A stretch of 5,066 bases of DNA from an uncultured Porphyromonas sp. (GTDB lineage: Bacteria > Bacteroidota > Bacteroidia > Bacteroidales > Porphyromonadaceae): positions 1 to 5,066 of the forward strand of contig CAKMOP010000265.1 in the NCBI GenBank assembly GCA_927910985.1, in the 5' to 3' direction. Below the pieces are notes generated by a model that did not search any database, was not told where the DNA came from, and saw nothing but the letters and a program-made list of their open reading frames with translations. Below, piece after piece: positions 1-5,066 of the stretch; position 1 is the stretch's first letter, and every line of letters starts with the position of its first letter. A program made the position numbers and the translations under genes.

Positions 1-231
1 TGGATGAGATGGAGGCTCAACGCACCTGGAAGTACACTCCCGAGCAGACGCGAAGGATACAAGCTACAAGGTGGCGCCGCGCACTTGGACGGAGGATACA
101 CCGTCTTCGGTCGCCTCATCGATGGCTGGAACACCATCGACAAGATCCAGCGCGTCGACACCGATGACGATAACCGTCCGCTCAAGAATATCCTCATCAA
201 GCGTATGCGTCTCTACACCCCGAAGAAGTAG
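1..231 (+). pseudogene. C-terminal part of a cyclophilin-type peptidyl-prolyl isomerase, apparently frameshifted
   Basis: Cyclophilin-type isomerases catalyse cis-trans isomerisation of peptide bonds before proline and assist protein folding. The gene enters from the left edge, so its start and any signal peptide are not visible. From base 49 to the stop at 229-231 the frame encodes REGYKLQGGAAHLDGGYTVF and continues FGRLIDGWNTIDKIQ, the classic cyclophilin C-terminal block (LDG.YTVFG...G...IDKI). Upstream, the matching frame is a different one: bases 3-47 encode DEMEAQRTWKYTPEQ, which resembles the segment preceding this block in Bacteroidota homologues (YTPEQR..Y). The two parts join cleanly if one base near 48 is removed, giving YTPEQREGYKLQGG. 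So either the gene carries a one-base insertion or the sequence has an error there. The ATG at position 4 is in the downstream frame but is not a credible start, because the residues it adds do not resemble the family. The family call is firm; the pseudogene status is an inference. Confidence 0.75.
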
Positions 232-256
232 CTAAAGCTCTTCCTACTCCCCATAC

Positions 257-300
257 GCCGATGCCCCACACCTCCTCAGAGATGTGGGGCATCGGCTTTT
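257..300 (+). terminator. Rho-independent terminator after the isomerase gene
   Basis: A perfect 14-bp inverted repeat (257-270 with 283-296) encloses a 12-base loop. Three more pairs (272-274 with 279-281) can form inside the loop across one C-A mismatch. The right arm runs straight into TTTT, followed by CTTT. It lies 25 bases after the isomerase stop codon, on the same strand, so it should end that transcript and separate it from the gal operon. Confidence 0.88.
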
Positions 301-732
301 CTTTGGACAAAGGTTATCAGTCAAACGTCACACTCCCATCAGGGAACAGTCAGACACCTCAACCCAAAGAGACGAGGGTAGGTCTATTGCTCGGAGAATA
401 AAGCAATAATCATTCGTGAACCAACCAATATAGGTTCACCGCCCGACCAATATAGCTTTAGCCGCCGAGCTATATAGGTTCATATGTCGACCAATATTGG
501 TTCATACACCGAGCAATATTGCTCGAAGCTCCCCACTCCGAACGAAGAGACAAGCAAGCAGCTAAGGTATTCGGAGAAGAAGCACTGAAAGTAGCCTTCT
601 CGATAGAGGTTAGCGAGTGCAAGCACAAGCATCCCTCCCTTCTAAATCCGACCGAAGAAAGTACATTCTCCTCAGCGATGCACTGCTTTTACTTAAAGGT
701 CTACGAGCCGTGGCAGTATGCGTACTTATTCG
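301..732. other. Long non-coding region upstream of the gal operon
   Basis: No convincing gene lies between the isomerase terminator and galM. Bases 301-379 show nothing recognisable. Bases 380-523 hold the 22-bp phased array listed separately. Bases 534-732 have only weak features: a 7-bp inverted repeat CTCCGAA/TTCGGAG (536-542 with 570-576) and a 6-bp one GAGAAG/CTTCTC (574-579 with 596-601), both with long spacers. The composition looks more AT-rich than the flanking genes. Open frames cross this stretch on both strands but use codons unlike the real genes and resemble no family I know. Confidence 0.6.
380..523. repeat. Tandem array of 22-bp units with palindromic cores (seven in register)
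   Basis: Five consecutive 22-bp units begin at 424, 446, 468, 490 and 512. Each opens with a 12-bp core fitting the self-complementary consensus ASCWATATWGST (S = C/G, W = A/T): ACCAATATAGGT, ACCAATATAGCT, AGCTATATAGGT, ACCAATATTGGT and AGCAATATTGCT. The last two are perfect palindromes. Two more degenerate cores sit in the same register: 380-391 (AGGTCTATTGCT, 10 of 12 matches) and 402-413 (AGCAATAATCAT, 9 of 12). Three cores (424, 468, 490) are followed by TCA, and units 2-5 are preceded by CCG or TCG. The 10-bp linkers otherwise vary much more than the cores. A 22-bp period is about two helical turns, so all cores face roughly the same side of the DNA, as in cooperative operator or iteron arrays. 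The likeliest role is binding a dimeric regulator upstream of the gal operon; no such protein is encoded here, so this is inference. Confidence 0.85.
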
Positions 733-740
733 TATATTTG
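733..740 (+). promoter_or_regulatory. Candidate Bacteroidota promoter -7 element for the gal operon
   Basis: TATATTTG fits the Bacteroidota -7 consensus TAnnTTTG at every fixed position. The -33 element is weak: TGG at 711-713, with a 19-bp spacer, where TTG or TTTG would be expected. Transcription would start near 747, leaving a leader of roughly 50 bases before the galM ATG. This placement also argues against the longer galM frame that opens at a GTG at 617, since that start would lie upstream of the promoter. Confidence 0.6.
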
Positions 741-748
741 ACCACGTT

Positions 749-772
749 AAAGCTACCATTAGGTGGCTTTTT
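749..772 (+). promoter_or_regulatory. Leader hairpin with U-run before galM
   Basis: AAAGCTACC (749-757) pairs with GGTGGCTTT (762-770) as a 9-bp stem with one G-U pair and the loop ATTA. Five T residues span 768-772. The shape is that of a small intrinsic terminator. It lies between the candidate promoter and the galM start codon, with its base almost at the predicted transcription start. It could be an attenuator, a 5' stabilising stem, or a terminator for transcripts arriving from upstream. The structure is seen in the sequence; the role is not established. Confidence 0.45.
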
Positions 773-796
773 CGACCAACAAACTACATTACAGCT

Positions 797-1864
797 ATGC
801 AGCAGAACAAAGCCGGGCTCTCTCCCGAGGCCTTCCGTGGGGTCATCGACGGCAAGACCGTCCAGCTCTACACGCTTACCAATAAGGCAGGAGCCGAAGC
901 ACACTTCATCAACCAAGGTGCTAAGCTCGTCTCCCTCGTAGTCCCCAGCCGTAGTGGCTATACGGATGTTATCCTCGGACACGATAGCCTCGACGAATAT
1001 ATCCACAGCGAAGAAGCCTACTTCGGCGCGATTTGTGGTCGCTATGCTAACCGCATCGCTCGTGGTCACTTCACCATCGATGGTGTCAGCTATGAGCTTC
1101 CCGTCAACAACGGCCCCAACAGCCTCCACGGTGGTCTCAAGGGCTTCAATGCCGTCATCTGGGAGGGCGAAGCTCTATCTCCCAACAAAGTGGCCTTCAC
1201 CTACACCTCTCCCGATGGCGAAGAAGGCTATCCAGGCGAACTCTCCGTACGTGTCGTCTACACCCTAACGGACGAAGGAGAGCTGTGCATTGAGTACGAA
1301 GCTACAACCACCCGTCCCACGGTGGTGAACCTCACCAACCACGCTTACTTCAATCTCTCGGGCGAAGGCGACCCTTCGGTGCACGACCATACGCTACAGA
1401 TCTTCGCCAAGGAGTACCTGCCTACGGACGAGACGGCCATCCCCTATGGCGCACCCGCTCCTGTGGCAGGCACGCCGATGGACTTCTCCACGCCCCACCT
1501 CATCGGAGAGCGTATCGATACCGATACCGACCAACTACGCTGGGCGCGTGGCTACGACCATACCTATATATTGGACAAGGAGATGGGCAAACTCGCCCTT
1601 GCTGCACGATGCTCTTCTCCCCAGACGGGCATCACTATGGAAGTCTACACCGACCAGCCAGGCGTACAGCTCTATACGGGCAACTGGATGAGCGGCAACC
1701 TCCGAGGGAAGCACGATCACCGCTATCCAGCACGTGCCGCCCTCTGCCTCGAGACGCAGCACTACCCCGATAGTCCCAACAAGCCCGAGTATCCCTCGAC
1801 ACGTCTCAACCCCGAGGACACCTTCCGATCAACAACGATCTTCCGCTTCACGCTCGAAGCTTAA
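797..1864 (+). CDS. galM: Galactose mutarotase (aldose 1-epimerase)
   Basis: GalM interconverts the beta and alpha anomers of D-galactose (and D-glucose) in the cytoplasm, supplying alpha-galactose to galactokinase. The 355-residue product matches the usual 340-355. Family motifs occur in order: GRYANRI (81-87, Arg86 as substrate-binding arginine), NSLHGG (108-113, His111), NLTNHAYFNLSG (178-189, catalytic acid His182 and Tyr184), RGYDHTY (251-257, Asp254), GVQLYTGN (289-296, Gln291) and LCLETQHYPDSPN (316-328, catalytic base Glu319). Residue roles are by comparison with the Lactococcus and E. coli enzymes from memory. I chose the ATG at 797 because family similarity begins just after it (MQQNKAGLSPEAFRGVIDGK) and a promoter lies just upstream. 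The frame is open back to a GTG at 617, but that 60-residue extension has no family resemblance. No signal peptide or lipobox is present, so it is cytoplasmic, unlike some secreted Bacteroidota homologues. It is the first gene of the operon, 42 bases before the transporter. Confidence 0.95.
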   Translation: MQQNKAGLSPEAFRGVIDGKTVQLYTLTNKAGAEAHFINQGAKLVSLVVPSRSGYTDVILGHDSLDEYIHSEEAYFGAICGRYANRIARGHFTIDGVSYELPVNNGPNSLHGGLKGFNAVIWEGEALSPNKVAFTYTSPDGEEGYPGELSVRVVYTLTDEGELCIEYEATTTRPTVVNLTNHAYFNLSGEGDPSVHDHTLQIFAKEYLPTDETAIPYGAPAPVAGTPMDFSTPHLIGERIDTDTDQLRWARGYDHTYILDKEMGKLALAARCSSPQTGITMEVYTDQPGVQLYTGNWMSGNLRGKHDHRYPARAALCLETQHYPDSPNKPEYPSTRLNPEDTFRSTTIFRFTLEA

Positions 1865-1906
1865 TGCAGATAATCCAACAAACTCCATTTACATAAACAG
1901 TAAGCA

Positions 1907-3184
1907 ATGACACAACAGAAACAGACGCAGAGCTATCTGGTGCCGTTCATCATTATGGTCGTGCTGATGGCTCTCGTAGGGCTGATCACCAACCTGAACG
2001 GACAGTTCCAAGCACCTATGCAGGCCGCTTTCCTGCAGAAATCAGGCTCGCTCACTAACGCCCTCACTACGCTGATTACCTTCGCGTTCTTCCTCGGTTA
2101 CCTCGCTATGGGTATCCCAAGTGCGAAGTGCATCGAGCAGAAGGGCTACAAGAACACCCTCATCACGGGGCTCCTTGGGCTGATCGCCGCCTTCGGGCTG
2201 TATGAGCTCTCGGCTTATGTCTTTGAGTCGGTAGACCTCGTGAAGTTCCAGGCTGCTACAGATGATCCTAATGTGGTCATCATCCCTGTGGCCTACTACC
2301 TCTTCCTCTTGGCAGGTTTCGTCGCTGGTTCGGCTATGACCTTCCTTCAGGCAGTGCTCAATCCCTACATCGTGGCTTGCGACGTGAAGGGTACTACGGG
2401 TGTCACGCGTCAGTCCATCGCTGGTACGGCCAATTCTACGATGGCTACCATCGCTCCTATGCTCGTTGCCTCTGTCATCTTCGCAGGCAAGAGCGGTCTG
2501 GACATTGCTCTGAGCTCGCTTTACATCCCCTTCCTCGTACTCATCGTTCTCGTCGGCGGGCTCATCGCAGCGCTTTCGAAGCTCCACTTGCCTACGATCG
2601 CAAGTGCAGAAAAGAAGGAAGGCGAAGTCCTCGAAAAGAGTGTGTGGAGTTTCTCCCACCTCGCCCTCGGTGTCGTCGCTATCTTTATGTATGTCGGTGT
2701 CGAAGTCTGCGTAGGGAACAATATCAATCTTTACGGTAAGAGCCTCGGCTTCGAGCCTTCGGATGCCGCCCTGTTAGCTACTCTGTACTGGTTCTTGATG
2801 CTTGTCGGTCGTCTCTGTGGTAGCTTCCTCAGCAGCATCAGTGCCAGCAAGCAACTGCTGATCACCTCTACTTGCGCTGGGCTCCTCGTCCTCGGTAGCA
2901 TTGCGCTGAACAATCCTTACCTCCTCGTTGGTGCAGGTCTCTTCCACTCCATTATGTGGGGTGCTATCTTCTCTCTGGCGATTGACAAGCTCGGCAAGTA
3001 CACGTCTGCTGGCTCGGGTGCCCTGATGATGGGTATCGTCGGTGGTGCTATCCTGCCTTTCGCTCAGGGTATTCTTGCCGACAGCCTCGGCAGCTGGCAA
3101 TTCACTTGGATCCTCGTCCTTATCGGTGAAGCCTACCTCCTCTACTACGCAGTAGCAGGTCACAAGGTTCGTCAGCTTCCTTAG
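1907..3184 (+). CDS. MFS sugar transporter, glucose/galactose (GluP/FucP-type)
   Basis: The 425-residue protein is an inner-membrane transporter of the major facilitator superfamily, fucose/glucose-galactose proton symporter group. About twelve hydrophobic segments can be placed: roughly 11-30, 50-70, 83-104, 124-146, 170-193, 205-224, a charged central loop at 225-246, then 247-268, 286-305, 314-334, 336-358, 368-390 and 396-416. Family marks are GYLAMGIPSAKCIEQKGYK (64-82, the loop between helices 2 and 3), FLQAVLNPY (146-154) and LVGRLCGSF (299-307). Its place between galM and galK makes galactose, and probably glucose, the likely substrate; glucose versus galactose cannot be decided from sequence. 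Compared from memory with E. coli FucP, the acidic residues Asp46 and Glu135 appear as Gly32 and Gln148. The ATG at 1907 gives a normal N-terminus with a short polar tail (MTQQKQTQSY) before helix 1. No clear Shine-Dalgarno site is seen, as is usual in this phylum. Confidence 0.9.
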   Translation: MTQQKQTQSYLVPFIIMVVLMALVGLITNLNGQFQAPMQAAFLQKSGSLTNALTTLITFAFFLGYLAMGIPSAKCIEQKGYKNTLITGLLGLIAAFGLYELSAYVFESVDLVKFQAATDDPNVVIIPVAYYLFLLAGFVAGSAMTFLQAVLNPYIVACDVKGTTGVTRQSIAGTANSTMATIAPMLVASVIFAGKSGLDIALSSLYIPFLVLIVLVGGLIAALSKLHLPTIASAEKKEGEVLEKSVWSFSHLALGVVAIFMYVGVEVCVGNNINLYGKSLGFEPSDAALLATLYWFLMLVGRLCGSFLSSISASKQLLITSTCAGLLVLGSIALNNPYLLVGAGLFHSIMWGAIFSLAIDKLGKYTSAGSGALMMGIVGGAILPFAQGILADSLGSWQFTWILVLIGEAYLLYYAVAGHKVRQLP

Positions 3185-3205
3185 TCCTCATTAGAGACTT
3201 CCTCA

Positions 3206-3245
3206 CAGTCCCCCTCCCGCATCACCTGGTGCGTCAGGGGGACTG
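3206..3245 (+). promoter_or_regulatory. Hairpin between the transporter gene and galK
   Basis: CAGTCCCCCT (3206-3215) and AGGGGGACTG (3236-3245) form a perfect 10-bp stem. A further CGCA/TGCG pairing (3218-3221 with 3230-3233) can form inside it. No T-run follows on the + strand, so it is not a standard intrinsic terminator. It lies 21 bases after the transporter stop and 49 bases before galK. It may be an mRNA processing or stability element that sets different levels for the two genes, or an imperfect terminator. The structure is clear; the function is inferred. Confidence 0.55.
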
Positions 3246-3294
3246 CTATCAATACGCTATACGTTCACACACTCCTATCAAGCTCCATCATCAT

Positions 3295-4440
3295 ATGAAT
3301 ACACAAGCTATCCGCGACAAGTTCGCATCTCTCTACGGCGAAGCTGGTACGCTCTACACTTCTCCTGGCCGCATCAACATCATCGGTGAGCACACCGACT
3401 ACAACGGTGCCTTCGTCTTCCCTGGCGCGATTGACAAGGCTATGGTCGCTGAGATCCGCCCCAATGGCACCGACCGCATCCGTGCTTTCGCACTTGACCT
3501 CGGCGAATCGGCTGAGTTCGGTCTCAAGGAAGAAGACGCACCTCAGCAGTCTTGGGCGCGCTACATCTTCGGTGTCTGCCGTGAGATCCAGAAGCGTGGC
3601 GGTAAGATCGCAGGCTTTGACACAGTCTTTGCAGGCGATGTCCCCCTCGGCGCAGGAATGTCTTCATCGGCGGCACTGGAGAGCACCTTCGCCTTTGCCC
3701 TTGATGACCTCTTCTCTCTCGGCCTCTCTAAGTGGGATATGGCGAAGATCGGCCAGGCTACCGAACACAATTACTGCGGTGTAAAGTGTGGGATTATGGA
3801 CCAGTTCGCTTCGGTCTTCGGTAAGGCTGGTAAGCTCCTTCGCCTGGACTGCAAGAGCTTCGAATACGAAGAACACCCCTTCGATCCTAAGGGCTATCGC
3901 CTCCTGCTCGTAGACAGCTGCGTCAAGCACGAGCTGGCAAGCTCCGCTTACAACAAGCGTCGTGAGAGCTGTGAGCGCGTCGTCGCCACCCTCGCCAAGC
4001 GCTATCCCGAGGTTAAGTTCCTCCGTGATGCCTCCTTCGCTCAGCTCGAAGAGGTGAAGAATGAAGTCAGCGAAGAGGACTACAAGCGCGCCGCTTACGT
4101 CATCGGCGAAGTTGAGCGCGTCCTCGCCGTGTGTGAAGCCCTCGACAAGGGCGACTACACGACCGTAGGGGAAAAGATGTACGAGACGCACCACGGTATG
4201 AGCAAGCTCTATGAAGTGAGCTGTGAAGAGCTCGACTTCCTCAATGACCTGGCGCGTGAGTTCGGTGTCACTGGCTCGCGTGTGATGGGTGGAGGCTTCG
4301 GTGGCTGTACCATCAACCTCCTCAAGGAAGAGCTGCACGACAGCTTCATCGCCGAAGTGAAGAAGCGCTACGAAGCCAAGTACGGCATCCAGCCAAAGTT
4401 CTACGACGTAGTAATCTCGGACGGTGCTCGTCGCCTCTAA
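3295..4440 (+). CDS. galK: Galactokinase
   Basis: GalK phosphorylates alpha-D-galactose with ATP to give galactose-1-phosphate, the first committed step of the Leloir pathway, in the cytoplasm. The 381-residue length matches the family (E. coli 382). GHMP-kinase features occur in order: the galactokinase signature GRINIIGEHTDYN (25-37, with Arg26, Glu32, His33 and Asp35 at the sugar site), the phosphate-binding loop PLGAGMSSSAALE (117-129), CGIMDQFAS (165-173, with Asp169 as the catalytic base), SAYNKRR (217-223, Tyr219 near the sugar) and the C-terminal glycine motif SRVMGGGFGGCTINL (328-342). I chose the ATG at 3295. A longer in-frame start (GTG at 3229) would begin inside the intergenic hairpin and add 22 residues unlike the family. 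It is the last gene of the apparent galM-transporter-galK operon, 110 bases after the transporter stop. I found no convincing promoter of its own. Confidence 0.97.
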   Translation: MNTQAIRDKFASLYGEAGTLYTSPGRINIIGEHTDYNGAFVFPGAIDKAMVAEIRPNGTDRIRAFALDLGESAEFGLKEEDAPQQSWARYIFGVCREIQKRGGKIAGFDTVFAGDVPLGAGMSSSAALESTFAFALDDLFSLGLSKWDMAKIGQATEHNYCGVKCGIMDQFASVFGKAGKLLRLDCKSFEYEEHPFDPKGYRLLLVDSCVKHELASSAYNKRRESCERVVATLAKRYPEVKFLRDASFAQLEEVKNEVSEEDYKRAAYVIGEVERVLAVCEALDKGDYTTVGEKMYETHHGMSKLYEVSCEELDFLNDLAREFGVTGSRVMGGGFGGCTINLLKEELHDSFIAEVKKRYEAKYGIQPKFYDVVISDGARRL

Positions 4441-4471
4441 GGCGTAGGCTTTCCGATCGCCACGAACACAA

Positions 4472-4523
4472 GACACCCCGCAAGGGATGCGCCTCCGAGG
4501 AGGCCATCGCCTTGCGGGGTGTC
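4472..4523 (+). terminator. Long hairpin after galK, probable transcription terminator without a U-run
   Basis: GACACCCCGCAAGG (4472-4485) pairs perfectly with CCTTGCGGGGTGTC (4510-4523), 14 bp. The interior can continue with GATG/CATC (4486-4489 with 4505-4508, one base bulged) and GCCTC/GAGGC (4491-4495 with 4500-4504), giving an almost fully paired 52-base structure. It lies 31 bases after the galK stop. No T-run follows on either strand, so termination, or just 3'-end protection of the operon mRNA, is inferred from position and stability. Confidence 0.6.
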
Positions 4524-4768
4524 GCACATCCGAACGGTCAGAGAAAAAACATCCTTCACCAGAGAAGCTAAGGCATTTCGCCTTCATTCAAACGACCATC
4601 ACGGAGGTACCGCGCGAATAAATCAGAGCATTTAGACGGACTTCACGCATTAGAGGCAGGTGCAAAGTGGAGCAAATCAAGGCTTATCGGGTGGAAGACA
4701 GACTTTTTTCCTACCTTTATTAGGGCAAAATGAAGGGCTTATCTGCTCTTCACCTTGCCCCAAACAAA
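4524..4768. other. Intergenic region between the gal operon and the peptidase gene
   Basis: No gene is recognisable here. A small hairpin AAGGC/GCCTT (4570-4574 with 4580-4584) occurs. A run of six T (4704-4709) is not preceded by a stem. TACCTTTA at 4712-4719 is a near match to a -7 element. An imperfect inverted repeat (4723-4760) pairs GGGCAA with TTGCCC and TGAAG with CTTCA around a 12-base loop, just upstream of the candidate peptidase promoter, where a regulator could bind. Confidence 0.5.
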
Positions 4769-4776
4769 TACATTTG
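4769..4776 (+). promoter_or_regulatory. Candidate -7 promoter element for the M20 peptidase gene
   Basis: TACATTTG fits the Bacteroidota TAnnTTTG consensus at every fixed position and ends 21 bases before the peptidase ATG. The predicted start near 4783 leaves a leader of only about 15 bases. No good TTG lies at the usual -33 distance; the TTG at 4755-4757 is too close. The match is good, but half of the promoter is unsupported. Confidence 0.5.
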
Positions 4777-4797
4777 TCCCTCAGACCTACAACCATT

Positions 4798-5066
4798 ATG
4801 AGCCAGATCAAGAATTATATCCGCGAGCACGAAGCTCGTTTCCTCGAAGACCTCTTCGAGCTCATCCGCATCCCCTCGGTCAGTGCCAAGAGCGAGCACA
4901 AACCCGATATGCAGCGCTGCGCTGAGCACTGGCGCAACCATCTCAAAGGCCTCGGTGTACAGACCGTAGAAGTCTACCAGACGGCCGGTAACCCCATCGT
5001 CTTCGGCCACTATGAGAAGGATCCTACGAAGCCCACGATTCTCGTCTATGGCCACTATGACGTGAT
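4798..5066 (+). CDS. M20-family metallopeptidase (dipeptidase), N-terminal part
   Basis: This frame is open from the ATG at 4798 to the right edge of the window, giving 89 complete codons; the rest of the gene lies outside. M20 enzymes are zinc-dependent exopeptidases or deacylases; the Bacteroidota group with this N-terminus is usually annotated as dipeptidase and is about 450 residues long. Visible features are an N-terminal helix MSQIKNYIREHEARFLEDLF, the conserved ELIRIPSVSA (21-30), EHKPDMQRCAEHW (33-45), NPIVFGHY (65-72) and ILVYGHYDV (81-89). In the last, His86 is the first zinc ligand and Asp88 supports it. No signal peptide is seen, so it is probably cytoplasmic, cleaving short peptides. 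The remaining zinc ligands and the dimerisation domain cannot be checked here. It has its own candidate promoter and seems independent of the gal operon. Confidence 0.9.
   Translation, partial: MSQIKNYIREHEARFLEDLFELIRIPSVSAKSEHKPDMQRCAEHWRNHLKGLGVQTVEVYQTAGNPIVFGHYEKDPTKPTILVYGHYDV

Noticed and set aside
380..523. The repeat array as a CRISPR
   Set aside because: The units are contiguous 22-bp repeats with 10-bp variable linkers, too short for CRISPR repeats and spacers, and no cas gene is nearby.
380..523. The repeat array as plasmid or integrated-element origin iterons
   Set aside because: The 22-bp period would fit iterons, but no replication protein, DnaA box cluster or mobile gene is present and the surrounding genes are chromosomal housekeeping genes. 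Not excluded, just unsupported.
617..796. Longer N-terminus for galM with a hydrophobic stretch that could pass for a signal peptide
   Set aside because: The start would be GTG, the codon use differs from the gene body, the segment contains the candidate promoter and hairpin, and GalM similarity begins only after the ATG at 797.
519..941. A 140-codon + strand open frame overlapping the repeat array end and galM
   Set aside because: It starts with TTG inside the palindrome, overlaps galM in another frame and has no family resemblance; its second half is a shadow of galM.
2042..2659. A 205-codon minus-strand open frame across the transporter gene
   Set aside because: It is a highly charged antisense shadow of a hydrophobic membrane protein, with no independent support.
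3260..3267. TACGTTCA as a promoter for galK
   Set aside because: It matches only four of the six fixed positions of the -7 consensus and has no -33 partner.
3664..4587. A 307-codon minus-strand open frame across galK
   Set aside because: It is antisense to a clear galactokinase, and its composition reflects the codon bias of galK; no family is recognisable.
4701..4710. Run of six T as a terminator
   Set aside because: No stem-loop precedes it on the + strand.

Overview
The window looks like a moderately GC-rich chromosome of a Bacteroidota bacterium, probably Bacteroidales and close to Porphyromonas. Three things point there: protein style, the gene order galM - sugar transporter - galK, and two good matches to the Bacteroidota promoter -7 element TAnnTTTG combined with an absence of strong Shine-Dalgarno sites. 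The genus is an inference; the phylum is fairly secure. All genes read on the + strand.

Layout. Bases 1-231 hold the C-terminal end of a cyclophilin-type peptidyl-prolyl isomerase. Its reading frame appears broken by one extra base near position 48. A strong intrinsic terminator (257-300) follows. A long non-coding stretch (about 301-796) contains a tandem array of seven units in exact 22-bp register (380-523), each carrying a 12-bp palindromic core. Downstream are a candidate promoter (-7 at 733-740) and a leader hairpin (749-772). The gal operon follows: galM (797-1864), an MFS glucose/galactose-type transporter (1907-3184) and galK (3295-4440). A hairpin lies between transporter and galK, and a long hairpin lies after galK. 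A 357-bp gap with its own candidate promoter then leads to the first 89 codons of an M20-family metallopeptidase (4798 to the window end).

How the genes fit together. The transporter would bring galactose (and probably glucose) across the inner membrane. GalM interconverts the beta and alpha anomers, and GalK phosphorylates alpha-D-galactose at C1, giving galactose-1-phosphate for the Leloir pathway. galT, galE and any dedicated regulator are not in the window. The flanking isomerase and peptidase look like unrelated neighbours.

The genes themselves are ordinary housekeeping and sugar-utilisation genes. The most unusual feature is the phased palindrome array ahead of the gal operon, which looks like a multi-site operator for an unidentified DNA-binding protein. 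I see no mobile element, CRISPR array, tRNA or rRNA.
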